From NCBI GenBank assembly GCA_048520025.1, contig DBFZTP010000077.1:1-24348 (forward strand): a stretch of 24,348 nt of DNA, given 5' to 3'. Both the position numbers and the translations under genes were made by a program. Below, piece by piece: positions 1-7,179 of this stretch. How positions within the stretch are numbered: position 1 is the stretch's first letter; every line of letters starts with the position of its first letter. The notes beneath the pieces are model-generated. The model did not search any database. It saw only the letters and a list, made by a program, of their open reading frames with translations, and was not told the DNA's origin. This stretch comes from Aphodousia sp048520025 (GTDB lineage: Bacteria > Pseudomonadota > Gammaproteobacteria > Burkholderiales > Burkholderiaceae_F).

Positions 1-188
1 TATTTCGCAATTTTGTTACAAGCAGTTTGCACGATTTTTTATTGAAAAACATTGGCTAAACAACAAAATTTTCAAATATGTACAAACGAATACAAAAAGT
101 TTTTTAATCACACATCCTCCTATGTCTAAAATGGGAGAATATCGGTATCATTTCGGCTTTTGAGCAATTTTTAGCGAATTGACATTTC
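1..188. other. AT-rich intergenic region upstream of response regulator
   Basis: No coding region is convincing here. The stretch is rich in A and T runs. An imperfect inverted repeat (CTCCTAT at 117-123, ATGGGAG at 131-137, seven pairs including one G-T) flanks a TAAAAT hexamer at 127-132 that could serve as a -10 box, but there is no good -35 hexamer at the right distance. It presumably holds the promoter of the regulator gene starting at 189; this is inference from position. Confidence 0.4.
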
Positions 189-875
189 ATGCCACCTAAG
201 ATTTTAATTTTCCACCACGATCGCGTGTATGAAGCGCTTTTGACCGACTTCTTAGTTTTCTGTAACTATGTAGTCTGTCCTGCCTATTCGCATACCGATG
301 TGATCGAACAAATGCGGGAAAATGATTTCGATTTAGTGGTTTTGGATTTGGCCAACGAAAATGATTTGGCTTTGGTCGAACTCTTCCGAAAAGAGCTCCC
401 CGATCTTTCTCCGCTTTTATTGGTGGCACCTGATACGCCCCAAGACATCGTTAATGCCGTCCAAGGCAAAAACGAAACGGTCGTTCAACTGCCAGTTCCC
501 TTGGTCGATATTTTGACCTTGGTGCGAACGATGCTTGAAAAGCAAGAAACGCAAAAATTAAATGCTCGTGCTCCCATTCAAATCGGTGGGCTCACGATTG
601 ATGCGGTCAACAACACAGCCAAAATCGATGATCAACCGCTCACGTTAACCGTGACGGAATTCTCGCTATTGAACTTGTTGGCAAGCCACTGCAACGAAGC
701 GGTGAGCAAAGACGATATTTATCCCACGGTCTTGGGTCGCCCTCGCGGTCAGTTTGACCGTTCCATTGACGTTCACATTTCCAGTATCCGTCACAAACTT
801 CAAGAAGCCGCAGGCGCTCGTTTCTGTATTGAAAGCGTCCGTGGCGTGGGCTATCGCTTCAAAACCCAGCTTTAA
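189..875 (+). CDS. OmpR/CpxR-family response regulator with degenerate receiver domain
   Basis: A 228-residue protein with an N-terminal receiver-like domain (about 1-118) and a C-terminal winged-helix DNA-binding domain (about 130-226). The second half (TEFSLLNLLA, then FDRSIDVHISSIRHKL, then RGVGYRF) strongly resembles the CpxR/OmpR class, so it should bind DNA as a transcription regulator in the cytoplasm. The receiver keeps the likely phospho-acceptor Asp53 (VVLDL) and Asp11. One of the paired acidic residues is His10, the conserved Thr/Ser after beta-4 is Ala80, and the conserved Lys of the LPKP-type motif is Val103. Normal phosphorylation switching is therefore doubtful. No histidine kinase gene is present in the window. 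The start at 189 is the first ATG in frame and lacks an obvious ribosome binding site. DNA-binding class is secure; targets are unknown. Confidence 0.88.
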   Translation: MPPKILIFHHDRVYEALLTDFLVFCNYVVCPAYSHTDVIEQMRENDFDLVVLDLANENDLALVELFRKELPDLSPLLLVAPDTPQDIVNAVQGKNETVVQLPVPLVDILTLVRTMLEKQETQKLNARAPIQIGGLTIDAVNNTAKIDDQPLTLTVTEFSLLNLLASHCNEAVSKDDIYPTVLGRPRGQFDRSIDVHISSIRHKLQEAAGARFCIESVRGVGYRFKTQL

Positions 876-880
876 TCTTC

Positions 881-903
881 GGGGTTTTCCCTTTGAAAAC
901 CCC
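881..903 (+). terminator. Stem-loop after response regulator gene
   Basis: GGGGTTTTC (881-889) and GAAAACCCC (895-903) form a perfect nine-base-pair stem with a five-base loop, starting six bases after the stop codon. No T-run follows, so it is not a standard intrinsic terminator. It may stabilise the 3' end of the message or terminate weakly. Confidence 0.45.
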
Positions 904-909
904 CGCAAC

Positions 910-928
910 TTCCGCTAATTTCCGCTAA
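910..928. repeat. Tandem direct repeat TTCCGCTAA with 10-bp period
   Basis: TTCCGCTAA occurs at 910-918 and again at 920-928, exactly ten bases apart, between the response regulator and the EF-G-like gene. OmpR-family regulators commonly bind paired direct repeats spaced about one helical turn apart, so this could be an operator. That role is inference; the repeat itself is seen directly. Confidence 0.45.
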
Positions 929-955
929 AACAGCGACATATATCAAATCCCCCTA

Positions 956-982
956 TTTTCTTTGGACACAAGCCAAAGAAAA
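956..982. repeat. Perfect 10-bp inverted repeat upstream of EF-G-like gene
   Basis: TTTTCTTTGG (956-965) is repeated inverted as CCAAAGAAAA (973-982) with a seven-base spacer. It lies about 50 bases before the EF-G-like start codon and is not followed by a T-run, so it is unlikely to be a terminator. It could be an operator or a hairpin in the 5' leader. A TTGGAC hexamer at 962-967 overlaps the left arm but no clean -10 box lies 17 bases on. Confidence 0.5.
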
Positions 983-1033
983 GGCGCACAATAGAACTAT
1001 TGCTTATAGCTTTTAATCCATTAAGGGGGTTTT

Positions 1034-3085
1034 ATGAGTCAATATCCTGTTGAGAATATTCGTACTGTAGCTTTTGTTGGCCATGGTTCCACGGGTAAAA
1101 CATCTTTGGTTGAAGCCTTGCTCTATCGCAGTAGCATGATCAAAGAGGTTGGTGCCATCGAAAAAGCCAACACCGTTTGTGACTTTGATCCCCTCGAAAA
1201 AGAAGTTCAACACTCTCTTCGTACGAGTGTGACTCACTTAAATGCTCAAAAAGATGACGGCACGCCCGTCAGAATTCACTTACTTGACACCCCGGGGTAT
1301 CCCGATTGCGTGGGGCAAGCTTTGGGGGCTTTGGACGCTGTTAAGACGGTCTGCGTTGTTGTAGACGCTACCAAAGGCGTTGAATTGATGACGCGTCGCA
1401 TGATGGAATGGGCCAAGGAACGTAACCTTTGCCGCATGATCGTTATCAATAAGATTGATCAACCCAATATCGATTTTATGAAGTTGTTGGGTGAATTGCG
1501 TGAAGCCTTCGGCAATGAAGTACTTCCGTTGAACTTACCGAATAAAGATTGCACCCACGTGATTGACTGCTTCGATAACGATAAGGGTGAGGCCAATTTC
1601 GCTTCCGTGGAACGAGTTCACCAAGCTTTTATTGAACGCGTTGTTGAAATGGATGACGAAACGATGGAACGCTACCTCGAAGAAGGTTCCGTTGATCCGA
1701 AGAGCTTGCACGCACCGTTGACCAAAGCTTTGCGTCTTGGCCACATCATTCCGGTATGCTTCACCTCTGCTAAGAATTTGATCGGTATGCGTGACTTAAC
1801 GAAGGTTTTCGTTCGTCACCTCCCGAACCCGACCGAAGCCAACGCGCCGTTGTTCTACCGCGCTGACGGTTCTGAATACACAACGTTGCCAGATGCCGAT
1901 CGTCCTGTGATCGCTCACGTCTTTAAGGTGGTCAACGACCCCTACATCGGCAAGATCGGTTTATTCCGCTTGCACCAAGGTCGCATCGTCAAAGATACAA
2001 CGTTGTTCGTTGATGAAAGTAAGAAGCCCTTCAAGATTACGCGTCCGATGATGATGCAAGGCAAGGAGGGCCTCGAAGTTGACGAAATGAATCCGGGTAA
2101 CATCGGTGCCGTGGCTAAGATCGATGACATTGTCTACGGCAGTGTCTTGCATGATGCCTCGATTGAAGGCGGCATCTACATGAAGAAGCTGAACTTCCCG
2201 AAACCGATGTTCGGCTTAGCCGTGCGCCCCGCTCGCCGTGGTGATGAAGGTCGCATGTCTGAAGTGCTTGAAAAGATGGCAAGCGAAGACCCGACGCTGA
2301 AAATCGGTCATGACGCCGTCATGAATGAAACCGTGTTGCGTGGCGTGAGTGAACAACACCTTAAGATCGTCATCAAACGCATGGCGACGCAATTTAAGTT
2401 GGAAGTCGAAACGAGCACGCCTCGTGTGCCTTATCGTGAAACGATTGCCGCACCTGCAGAAGGTCATGCCCGTCACAAGAAGCAAACGGGCGGCGCCGGT
2501 CAATTCGGTGAAGTCTTCCTTCGCATCGAACCGTTGCCGCGTGGCGCTGGCTTTAAGTTCGTTGACCAAGTCAAGGGCGGTGCCATTCCCTACAACTTGA
2601 TTCCTGCCGTTGAAAAGGGCGTTCGCGAAGTACTCGATCAAGGTTATGTTGCCGGTTACCCGATTTATGACGTTCGCGTCACGGTTTATGACGGTAAGTA
2701 TCACCCGGTCGACAGTAAGGAAGTGGCTTTCGTTTCTGCCGGTCGTAAGGCATTCTTGGATGCATTGCAAAATGCCAAGGCCACGTTGCTTGAACCGATC
2801 GTTCGCATTGAAATTTTGGCACCCGATACCTTCATGGGTGACATTGCAGGCGACCTCGCCAGCCGCCGCGGTCAAGTAAGTGGCACCGAAAACTTAAACG
2901 GTGGCATGATGCTCATCACGGGTCGTGTGCCGTTAACGGGTTTGGATGGTTACGCCAACCGCCTCAATGCTTTAACGCAAGGTGCGGGCAGCTACTCTGT
3001 TGAGTTGGATGCTTACGAACCGGTTCCAGCTAGCGTACAAGCTGACTTAGCCAGCAAGTACCAACGCAAGGAAGAAGAAGAATAA
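1034..3085 (+). CDS. Elongation factor G-like translational GTPase (EF-G2 type)
   Basis: A 683-residue multidomain GTPase of the EF-G family. The GTP-binding domain shows a P-loop GHGSTGKT at 16-23, DTPG at 85-88 and NKID at 139-142. The rest carries the EF-G domain II to V layout, including VPYRETI, KKQTGGAGQFG and GDIAGDLASRRG in the second half. It differs from canonical FusA: the P-loop is GHGSTGKT rather than AHIDAGKT, and the switch I RGITI signature is replaced by a sequence around DFDPLEKEVQHSLRTSV. This matches the EF-G2/EF-G-like group, as in the second EF-G of Thermus, whose role is not settled. A strong AAGGGGG ribosome binding site sits eight or so bases before the ATG, and codon use resembles highly expressed genes. 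It is not next to rpsL, rpsG or tuf as the main fusA usually is. The gene ends in a strong terminator, so it is probably monocistronic. Confidence 0.9.
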   Translation: MSQYPVENIRTVAFVGHGSTGKTSLVEALLYRSSMIKEVGAIEKANTVCDFDPLEKEVQHSLRTSVTHLNAQKDDGTPVRIHLLDTPGYPDCVGQALGALDAVKTVCVVVDATKGVELMTRRMMEWAKERNLCRMIVINKIDQPNIDFMKLLGELREAFGNEVLPLNLPNKDCTHVIDCFDNDKGEANFASVERVHQAFIERVVEMDDETMERYLEEGSVDPKSLHAPLTKALRLGHIIPVCFTSAKNLIGMRDLTKVFVRHLPNPTEANAPLFYRADGSEYTTLPDADRPVIAHVFKVVNDPYIGKIGLFRLHQGRIVKDTTLFVDESKKPFKITRPMMMQGKEGLEVDEMNPGNIGAVAKIDDIVYGSVLHDASIEGGIYMKKLNFPKPMFGLAVRPARRGDEGRMSEVLEKMASEDPTLKIGHDAVMNETVLRGVSEQHLKIVIKRMATQFKLEVETSTPRVPYRETIAAPAEGHARHKKQTGGAGQFGEVFLRIEPLPRGAGFKFVDQVKGGAIPYNLIPAVEKGVREVLDQGYVAGYPIYDVRVTVYDGKYHPVDSKEVAFVSAGRKAFLDALQNAKATLLEPIVRIEILAPDTFMGDIAGDLASRRGQVSGTENLNGGMMLITGRVPLTGLDGYANRLNALTQGAGSYSVELDAYEPVPASVQADLASKYQRKEEEE

Positions 3086-3107
3086 CTTCTTTGACTAGGC
3101 TATAACA

Positions 3108-3149
3108 ACATCGCAGAAATTCTTTCGGGTTTCTGCGATGTTTTGTTTT
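3108..3149 (+). terminator. Intrinsic terminator after EF-G-like gene
   Basis: ACATCGCAGAAA (3108-3119) and TTTCTGCGATGT (3130-3141) make a perfect 12-bp stem with a 10-base loop, followed by TTTGTTTT. This is a textbook Rho-independent terminator. It also rules out an aspS start as early as 3143. Confidence 0.9.
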
Positions 3150-3256
3150 GCTTTGATGGGTCAGAACGAGGGCATTCGTACAAAAAACGTCACTTTCAGG
3201 CTAAAATACTTCGATTAATTCTTTGGGAACTCTTTTCCCGTCAATTGGGAGCATTT

Positions 3257-5053
3257 ATGCGTACCGAATATACCGGTCTTATCAATGAGTCTTTCATTGG
3301 TCAAACGGTGACCCTTTTTGGTTGGGTTCACCGCCGCCGTGACCACGGTGGTGTGATTTTTATTGACTTGCGCGATCGCGAAGGTTTGTTGCAAGTCGTT
3401 TGCGACCCGGATCGCCCGGAAGTTTTCTCCACGGCCGATTCTGTTCGTAATGAATTTTGCTTGAAAGTTGTTGGCTTAGTTCGCGCCCGTCCTGAAGGCA
3501 CGACCAATCCTGACTTGGTTTCCGGCGGCGTCGAAGTGCTCTGCCAAGAATTGGAAATCCTCAATAAGTCTGAAACGCCCCCGTTCCATTTGGACGACGA
3601 AAACTTGTCTGAAACGACGCGTTTGTCCTATCGCGTTTTGGATTTGCGTCGCTTGCAAATGCAACGTAACCTCAAGTTGCGTTACAAGACGGCTTTGACC
3701 ATCCGCAACCACTTGGATCGCCATGGTTTCATCGACATCGAAACCCCGATGCTCACGCGTAGCACCCCGGAAGGCGCTCGTGACTACTTGGTTCCGAGCC
3801 GTGTGCACGACGGTCACTTCTACGCTTTGCCGCAATCCCCGCAATTGTTTAAGCAATTGTTGATGGTGGCTGGCTTTGACCGTTACTACCAAATCGTTAA
3901 GTGCTTCCGTGACGAAGACTTGCGTGCTGACCGTCAACCGGAATTCACCCAAGTGGATATTGAAACGTCCTTCTTGAGTGAAATCGAAATCCGCAACATC
4001 ATGGAAAACATGATTCGTCAAGTTTTCAAGGAAACGATTGATGTTGACTTGGCCGATCCCTACCCCGTGATGACGTGGCACGAAGCCATGACGCGTTTCG
4101 GCTCTGATAAGCCCGACTTGCGCATCAAGGGTATCGAACTTCGTGAAATCACCGAACAAGCCAAGACGAGCGAATTCAAGGTCTTCCGCTCTGCTACGGA
4201 ATTGGCCGATGGTAAGGTTGTTGCCATGAACGTTCCGCACGCTGCCAGCATGCCGCGTTCTGAAATTGACGCCTACACGGAATTCGTCAAGATCTACGGC
4301 GCCAAGGGCTTGGCCTACATTAAGGTTAACGAAAAGGCCAAGGGCCGCGAAGGCTTGCAAAGCCCGATCGTGAAGAACTTATCCGATGAACTTTTGGCTC
4401 ACATCCTTGAAGTGACGGGCGCTCAAGACGGCGACGTGATCTTCTTCGGTGCTGACCGCGCTAAGATCGTCTACGACTCTTTGGGTGCTTTGCGCTTGAA
4501 GATCGGCCACAGCGACTTCGGTAAGGCCAACGGCCTTTATGAAGAAGGCTGGAAGGCTTTGTGGGTTGTTGACTTCCCGATGTTTGAATACGACGAAGAA
4601 GACAACCGCTGGGTTGCTTGCCACCACCCGTTCACGATGCCCAAGGAAGAACACATCGACCTCTTGGAAACCGATCCGGGTAAGTGCTTGGCTCAAGCCT
4701 ATGACATGGTCTTAAACGGCTGGGAAATCGGTGGCGGTTCTATCCGTATCCACCGCGCTGACGTTCAAAGTAAGGTCTTTAGCGCCTTGAAGATCGGTCC
4801 GGAAGAAGCTCGTGCTAAGTTTGGCTTCTTGCTCGATGCATTGCAATTCGGTGCTCCTCCGCACGGCGGTATCGCCTTCGGTTTGGACCGTATCGTCACC
4901 ATCATGGCCGGCGCTCCGTCCATCCGTGACGTAATTGCCTTCCCGAAGACGCAACGCGCTCAATGCTTGCTCACGCAAGCTCCGTCTCCTGTGGACGAAA
5001 AGCAATTGCGTGAATTGCACATCCGTTTGCGTAACCCGCAACCGGCAGAATAA
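3257..5053 (+). CDS. aspS: Aspartyl-tRNA synthetase, probably non-discriminating
   Basis: A 598-residue class II synthetase, close to the usual bacterial AspRS length and alignable throughout with E. coli AspRS from memory. It has an N-terminal OB-fold anticodon-binding domain (about 1-105), motif 2 around FRDEDLRADRQPEFTQ, the bacterial GAD insertion domain, and motif 3 near GIAFGLDRI. It charges tRNA-Asp with aspartate in the cytoplasm. His30 (in RRRDHGG) and Gly81 (in RPEGTTN) match residues known in the non-discriminating AspRS of Pseudomonas aeruginosa, where E. coli has Leu and Lys; this form also makes Asp-tRNA-Asn for GatCAB. I chose the ATG at 3257 because GGGAG lies just upstream and family similarity begins there; the reading frame stays open back to 3143 but that part overlaps a terminator. 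A TAAAAT at 3202-3207 is a weak candidate -10 box. Confidence 0.97.
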   Translation: MRTEYTGLINESFIGQTVTLFGWVHRRRDHGGVIFIDLRDREGLLQVVCDPDRPEVFSTADSVRNEFCLKVVGLVRARPEGTTNPDLVSGGVEVLCQELEILNKSETPPFHLDDENLSETTRLSYRVLDLRRLQMQRNLKLRYKTALTIRNHLDRHGFIDIETPMLTRSTPEGARDYLVPSRVHDGHFYALPQSPQLFKQLLMVAGFDRYYQIVKCFRDEDLRADRQPEFTQVDIETSFLSEIEIRNIMENMIRQVFKETIDVDLADPYPVMTWHEAMTRFGSDKPDLRIKGIELREITEQAKTSEFKVFRSATELADGKVVAMNVPHAASMPRSEIDAYTEFVKIYGAKGLAYIKVNEKAKGREGLQSPIVKNLSDELLAHILEVTGAQDGDVIFFGADRAKIVYDSLGALRLKIGHSDFGKANGLYEEGWKALWVVDFPMFEYDEEDNRWVACHHPFTMPKEEHIDLLETDPGKCLAQAYDMVLNGWEIGGGSIRIHRADVQSKVFSALKIGPEEARAKFGFLLDALQFGAPPHGGIAFGLDRIVTIMAGAPSIRDVIAFPKTQRAQCLLTQAPSPVDEKQLRELHIRLRNPQPAE

Positions 5054-5066
5054 TCCGCAATAGCCC

Positions 5067-5107
5067 AAAAAAGAAGCGCTGACGTAAAAAATCAGCGCTC
5101 TTTTTTT
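5067..5107. terminator. Bidirectional intrinsic terminator between aspS and lipoprotein gene
   Basis: AGCGCTGA (5075-5082) and TCAGCGCT (5092-5099) form a perfect eight-bp stem with a nine-base loop. Seven T follow at 5101-5107 for the plus strand, and six A at 5067-5072 give a U-run for transcripts on the minus strand. It can therefore stop both aspS and the convergent lipoprotein gene. Confidence 0.88.
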
Positions 5108-5119
5108 GCCTCGATTTTC

Positions 5120-5635
5120 TTAATTAAGAATCAAAGAGTCTCCGTCATTATCCCAGGGATCTTGTGTAATCGCCCACTCGGTAACAACATCTTTGCGGTC
5201 AAACTGCACCCAAAACGCCATGCGATGGCCTCCCACTTCTTCAAAGCGGTACATGTAAGCGGTTTGATCTTGAAGTCGGAATTCGTACTCCTGAGCGCAA
5301 CGACCAAAGAGTTGATAAATGTCTGCCTTGGTGTGAACACCCACCTTCACTAATTTGAAGTGCTCTTCGTTCATGGTTCTTTCTTTACCGATGAAACGAC
5401 CGTCTTTATCGAAGTGCATCCAATAGGTTTCAAATCCAAAAGGCTGCCCTGAATAAACCAAGGTAAAACGACCGTCCGGATGCTCGATACGAGAGTCCGG
5501 TGCGCCGATTTGATTCACAACGGAAGCCTCTTCTTGGCCGGGCTTAACCCAATCCGGGTGCATGGCACAACCGGATAACATTCCCATTCCCAAAGTAGCA
5601 CATAAAAGCGCAATGATTTTTGTTTTCGCTGGCAT
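5120..5635 (-). CDS. Outer-membrane-type lipoprotein with two BamE/SmpA-like repeats
   Basis: A 171-residue predicted lipoprotein. A basic N-terminus and hydrophobic stretch end in the lipobox LSGC with Cys23; residue +2 is Ala, so Lol sorting to the outer membrane is expected. The mature part shows two similar units of about 60 residues (about 29-91 and 97-158), each with a start like VKxGxxxAxVxxxxG, an aromatic strand and an FDxDG or FDRKD turn. This is reminiscent of the small BamE/SmpA fold, but the family call is tentative and from pattern only. AGGAGA precedes the ATG by about eight bases, a good ribosome binding site. The gene converges on aspS through a shared terminator and is divergent from the MFS gene. 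Its function is not known. Confidence 0.82.
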   Translation of the reverse strand: MPAKTKIIALLCATLGMGMLSGCAMHPDWVKPGQEEASVVNQIGAPDSRIEHPDGRFTLVYSGQPFGFETYWMHFDKDGRFIGKERTMNEEHFKLVKVGVHTKADIYQLFGRCAQEYEFRLQDQTAYMYRFEEVGGHRMAFWVQFDRKDVVTEWAITQDPWDNDGDSLILN

Positions 5636-5761
5636 GACTTGTTCTCCTACTCTATGGAAAATTGTATCTCAAAAGGCGGTTACAACTTGAACAATATTCT
5701 GTTTCAGGATGTCTCCGGCGCTTAACAGAGTATCATTGGTCGTATATCTCAGAATATTGTT

Positions 5762-6943
5762 ATGCGCTCTGTCATTCCACTTGCTCTGACTTCCACCATG
5801 GTTGTTCAAACCATGGCTACGGCTTCGACCGTGACGTTGTCTGCCATCGCTCCGTTGGTAGCGGTCTCTCTTGGCGTCCCGAGTTCTTTTATCGGTACGT
5901 ACGTTTGTTGCCTCTACATTGGCGCAGCCATATCAGCGGTGATTGGTGGCACCATGGTGACACGCTACGGTGGCATTCATGTTTCGCAAGGAGCGCTTGT
6001 TTTAGCCGCCATTGGCTTGCTTTTAAGTTCCTTTTCCCACTTTGGTGTAATTTGCTTGGGAGCTTTCTGTTTAGGATTGAGCTACGGCCCCATCACTCCG
6101 GCTTCGAGCGACATTTTGGCGCACACCGTTCCCAAAGAGCGCATGGGTTTTGTCTTTTCGCTTAAACAAACCGCCGTCCCCTTAGGAAGCGCCTTAACGG
6201 GATTAATTATTCCTAGCATTGCTTTGTGGGCCAACGATTGGCACGCAGGCCCTCACGTTATGGCCATTTTGGCACTTTGCGTGGCATTGCTTGTCATGTA
6301 CCATCGCGATCGCTTGGACGATCACATGGATCGGACGTTTAAATTCAGCATTCAATCGGTGTTAAACGCATTGAGATTGGTTACCACCGATAAAGGCCTT
6401 CGCAGTATGTGCGTGGCGTCCTTTGTCTATAACGGCACACAAATGTGTGTTTTGAGTTTTTTGGTTGCCTACCTCGTTGAAGACATCTCGATTTCCATCG
6501 TTGTCGCCGGGATGCTTTTGACCGCAACCGGTATTGGCGGCATCGGTGGACGTCTTTTTTGGGGCATTTTTTCCGATTGGATTCACTCGGCCCGAATCAC
6601 GCTGTCAATTCTCGGCTTTTTAATGGCAGCGATGCTTTCTTTAACGGGCTTTTTTAACGCCGACACCTCGATTTATTGGATGGTCACTATTGCTGTTTGC
6701 TTGGGCGCTTCGGCCATTGGCTGGAACGGCGTTTATTTAGCCAACGTTGCACGCATTGCGCCTGAAGGTAAGGCAAGTGTTGCCACCGGCGGCACACTCT
6801 TTTTCACGTTTGGTGGCGCAATTTTCTTGCCACTACTTTTTGGTTGGATTCATAGCCTCTCGGCTCACTACTTTATGAGCTTTTACAGCGTGGCGGCACT
6901 GTGTGCAACCACTGCACTTTGGCTATTAATTGGAAAACGCTAA
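5762..6943 (+). CDS. Major facilitator superfamily transporter
   Basis: A 393-residue inner-membrane protein with about twelve hydrophobic segments, the usual MFS number. A conserved-loop motif GRLFWGIFSDW lies between the eighth and ninth segments, and a matching region after segment two reads GGTMVTRYGG. The substrate cannot be told from the sequence. The ATG at 5762 is the first start after an in-frame stop at 5723-5725; there is no clear ribosome binding site, so expression may be low or leader-dependent. It is divergent from the lipoprotein gene across 126 bases and its stop codon overlaps the stop of the convergent small gene on the minus strand, leaving no room for a terminator. Family assignment is firm, function is open. 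Confidence 0.9.
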   Translation: MRSVIPLALTSTMVVQTMATASTVTLSAIAPLVAVSLGVPSSFIGTYVCCLYIGAAISAVIGGTMVTRYGGIHVSQGALVLAAIGLLLSSFSHFGVICLGAFCLGLSYGPITPASSDILAHTVPKERMGFVFSLKQTAVPLGSALTGLIIPSIALWANDWHAGPHVMAILALCVALLVMYHRDRLDDHMDRTFKFSIQSVLNALRLVTTDKGLRSMCVASFVYNGTQMCVLSFLVAYLVEDISISIVVAGMLLTATGIGGIGGRLFWGIFSDWIHSARITLSILGFLMAAMLSLTGFFNADTSIYWMVTIAVCLGASAIGWNGVYLANVARIAPEGKASVATGGTLFFTFGGAIFLPLLFGWIHSLSAHYFMSFYSVAALCATTALWLLIGKR

Positions 6944-7179
6944 GGATGAACTTGGTGCTCTTTGATATCGGACTCGATGCTATCGACCAATTTATGAAAA
7001 TTTTGACGCACCTGTGCTTCAGAGCACCCCAATACCAAGGCATCTTCTAAAGCATCTTTGAGTAACGTACGAAGCTCTTCGTAATTTTCGTTGAGAACTT
7101 TGACTTTTTCGGTGCAAGACACAGGAGAGCCATCAGGCTTAATCCAACAAGGTGCACCCAAATTATTTTTGTTTGCCAT
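6940..7179 (-). CDS. Small conserved-looking protein of unknown function, co-translated with ald2
   Basis: A 79-residue protein that I cannot assign a function. It has three cysteines (11, 22, 52), an N-terminal stretch CWIKPDGSPVSCTEK and a predicted helical C-terminal half with charged residues (about 28-75). From memory it resembles a short hypothetical protein found in several betaproteobacteria, which is unverified. Its ATG at 7177-7179 lies inside the end of the aldolase gene, overlapping by 17 bases, with AAAGG about ten bases upstream, so translation is probably coupled. Its stop overlaps the stop of the convergent MFS gene. It is the last gene of the mtnA operon. Confidence 0.72.
   Translation of the reverse strand: MANKNNLGAPCWIKPDGSPVSCTEKVKVLNENYEELRTLLKDALEDALVLGCSEAQVRQNFHKLVDSIESDIKEHQVHP

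Noticed and set aside
2216..2875. 219-residue open frame on the minus strand inside the EF-G-like gene
   Set aside because: It is antisense to strongly conserved EF-G sequence, has no ribosome binding site or family motif, and arises from the codon bias of the sense gene.
3143..3256. N-terminal extension of aspS from an ATG at 3143
   Set aside because: The extension overlaps the downstream arm and tail of the EF-G terminator, has no family similarity, and a good ribosome binding site marks the ATG at 3257.
3476..4360. 294-residue open frame on the minus strand inside aspS
   Set aside because: Its length follows from rare TTA, CTA and TCA codons in the sense frame; the protein has no recognisable motif and the sense gene is certain.
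5662..6165. 167-residue open frame on the plus strand before and over the MFS gene
   Set aside because: It is rich in His, Cys and Trp, has no motif, and overlaps a clear membrane transporter in another frame.
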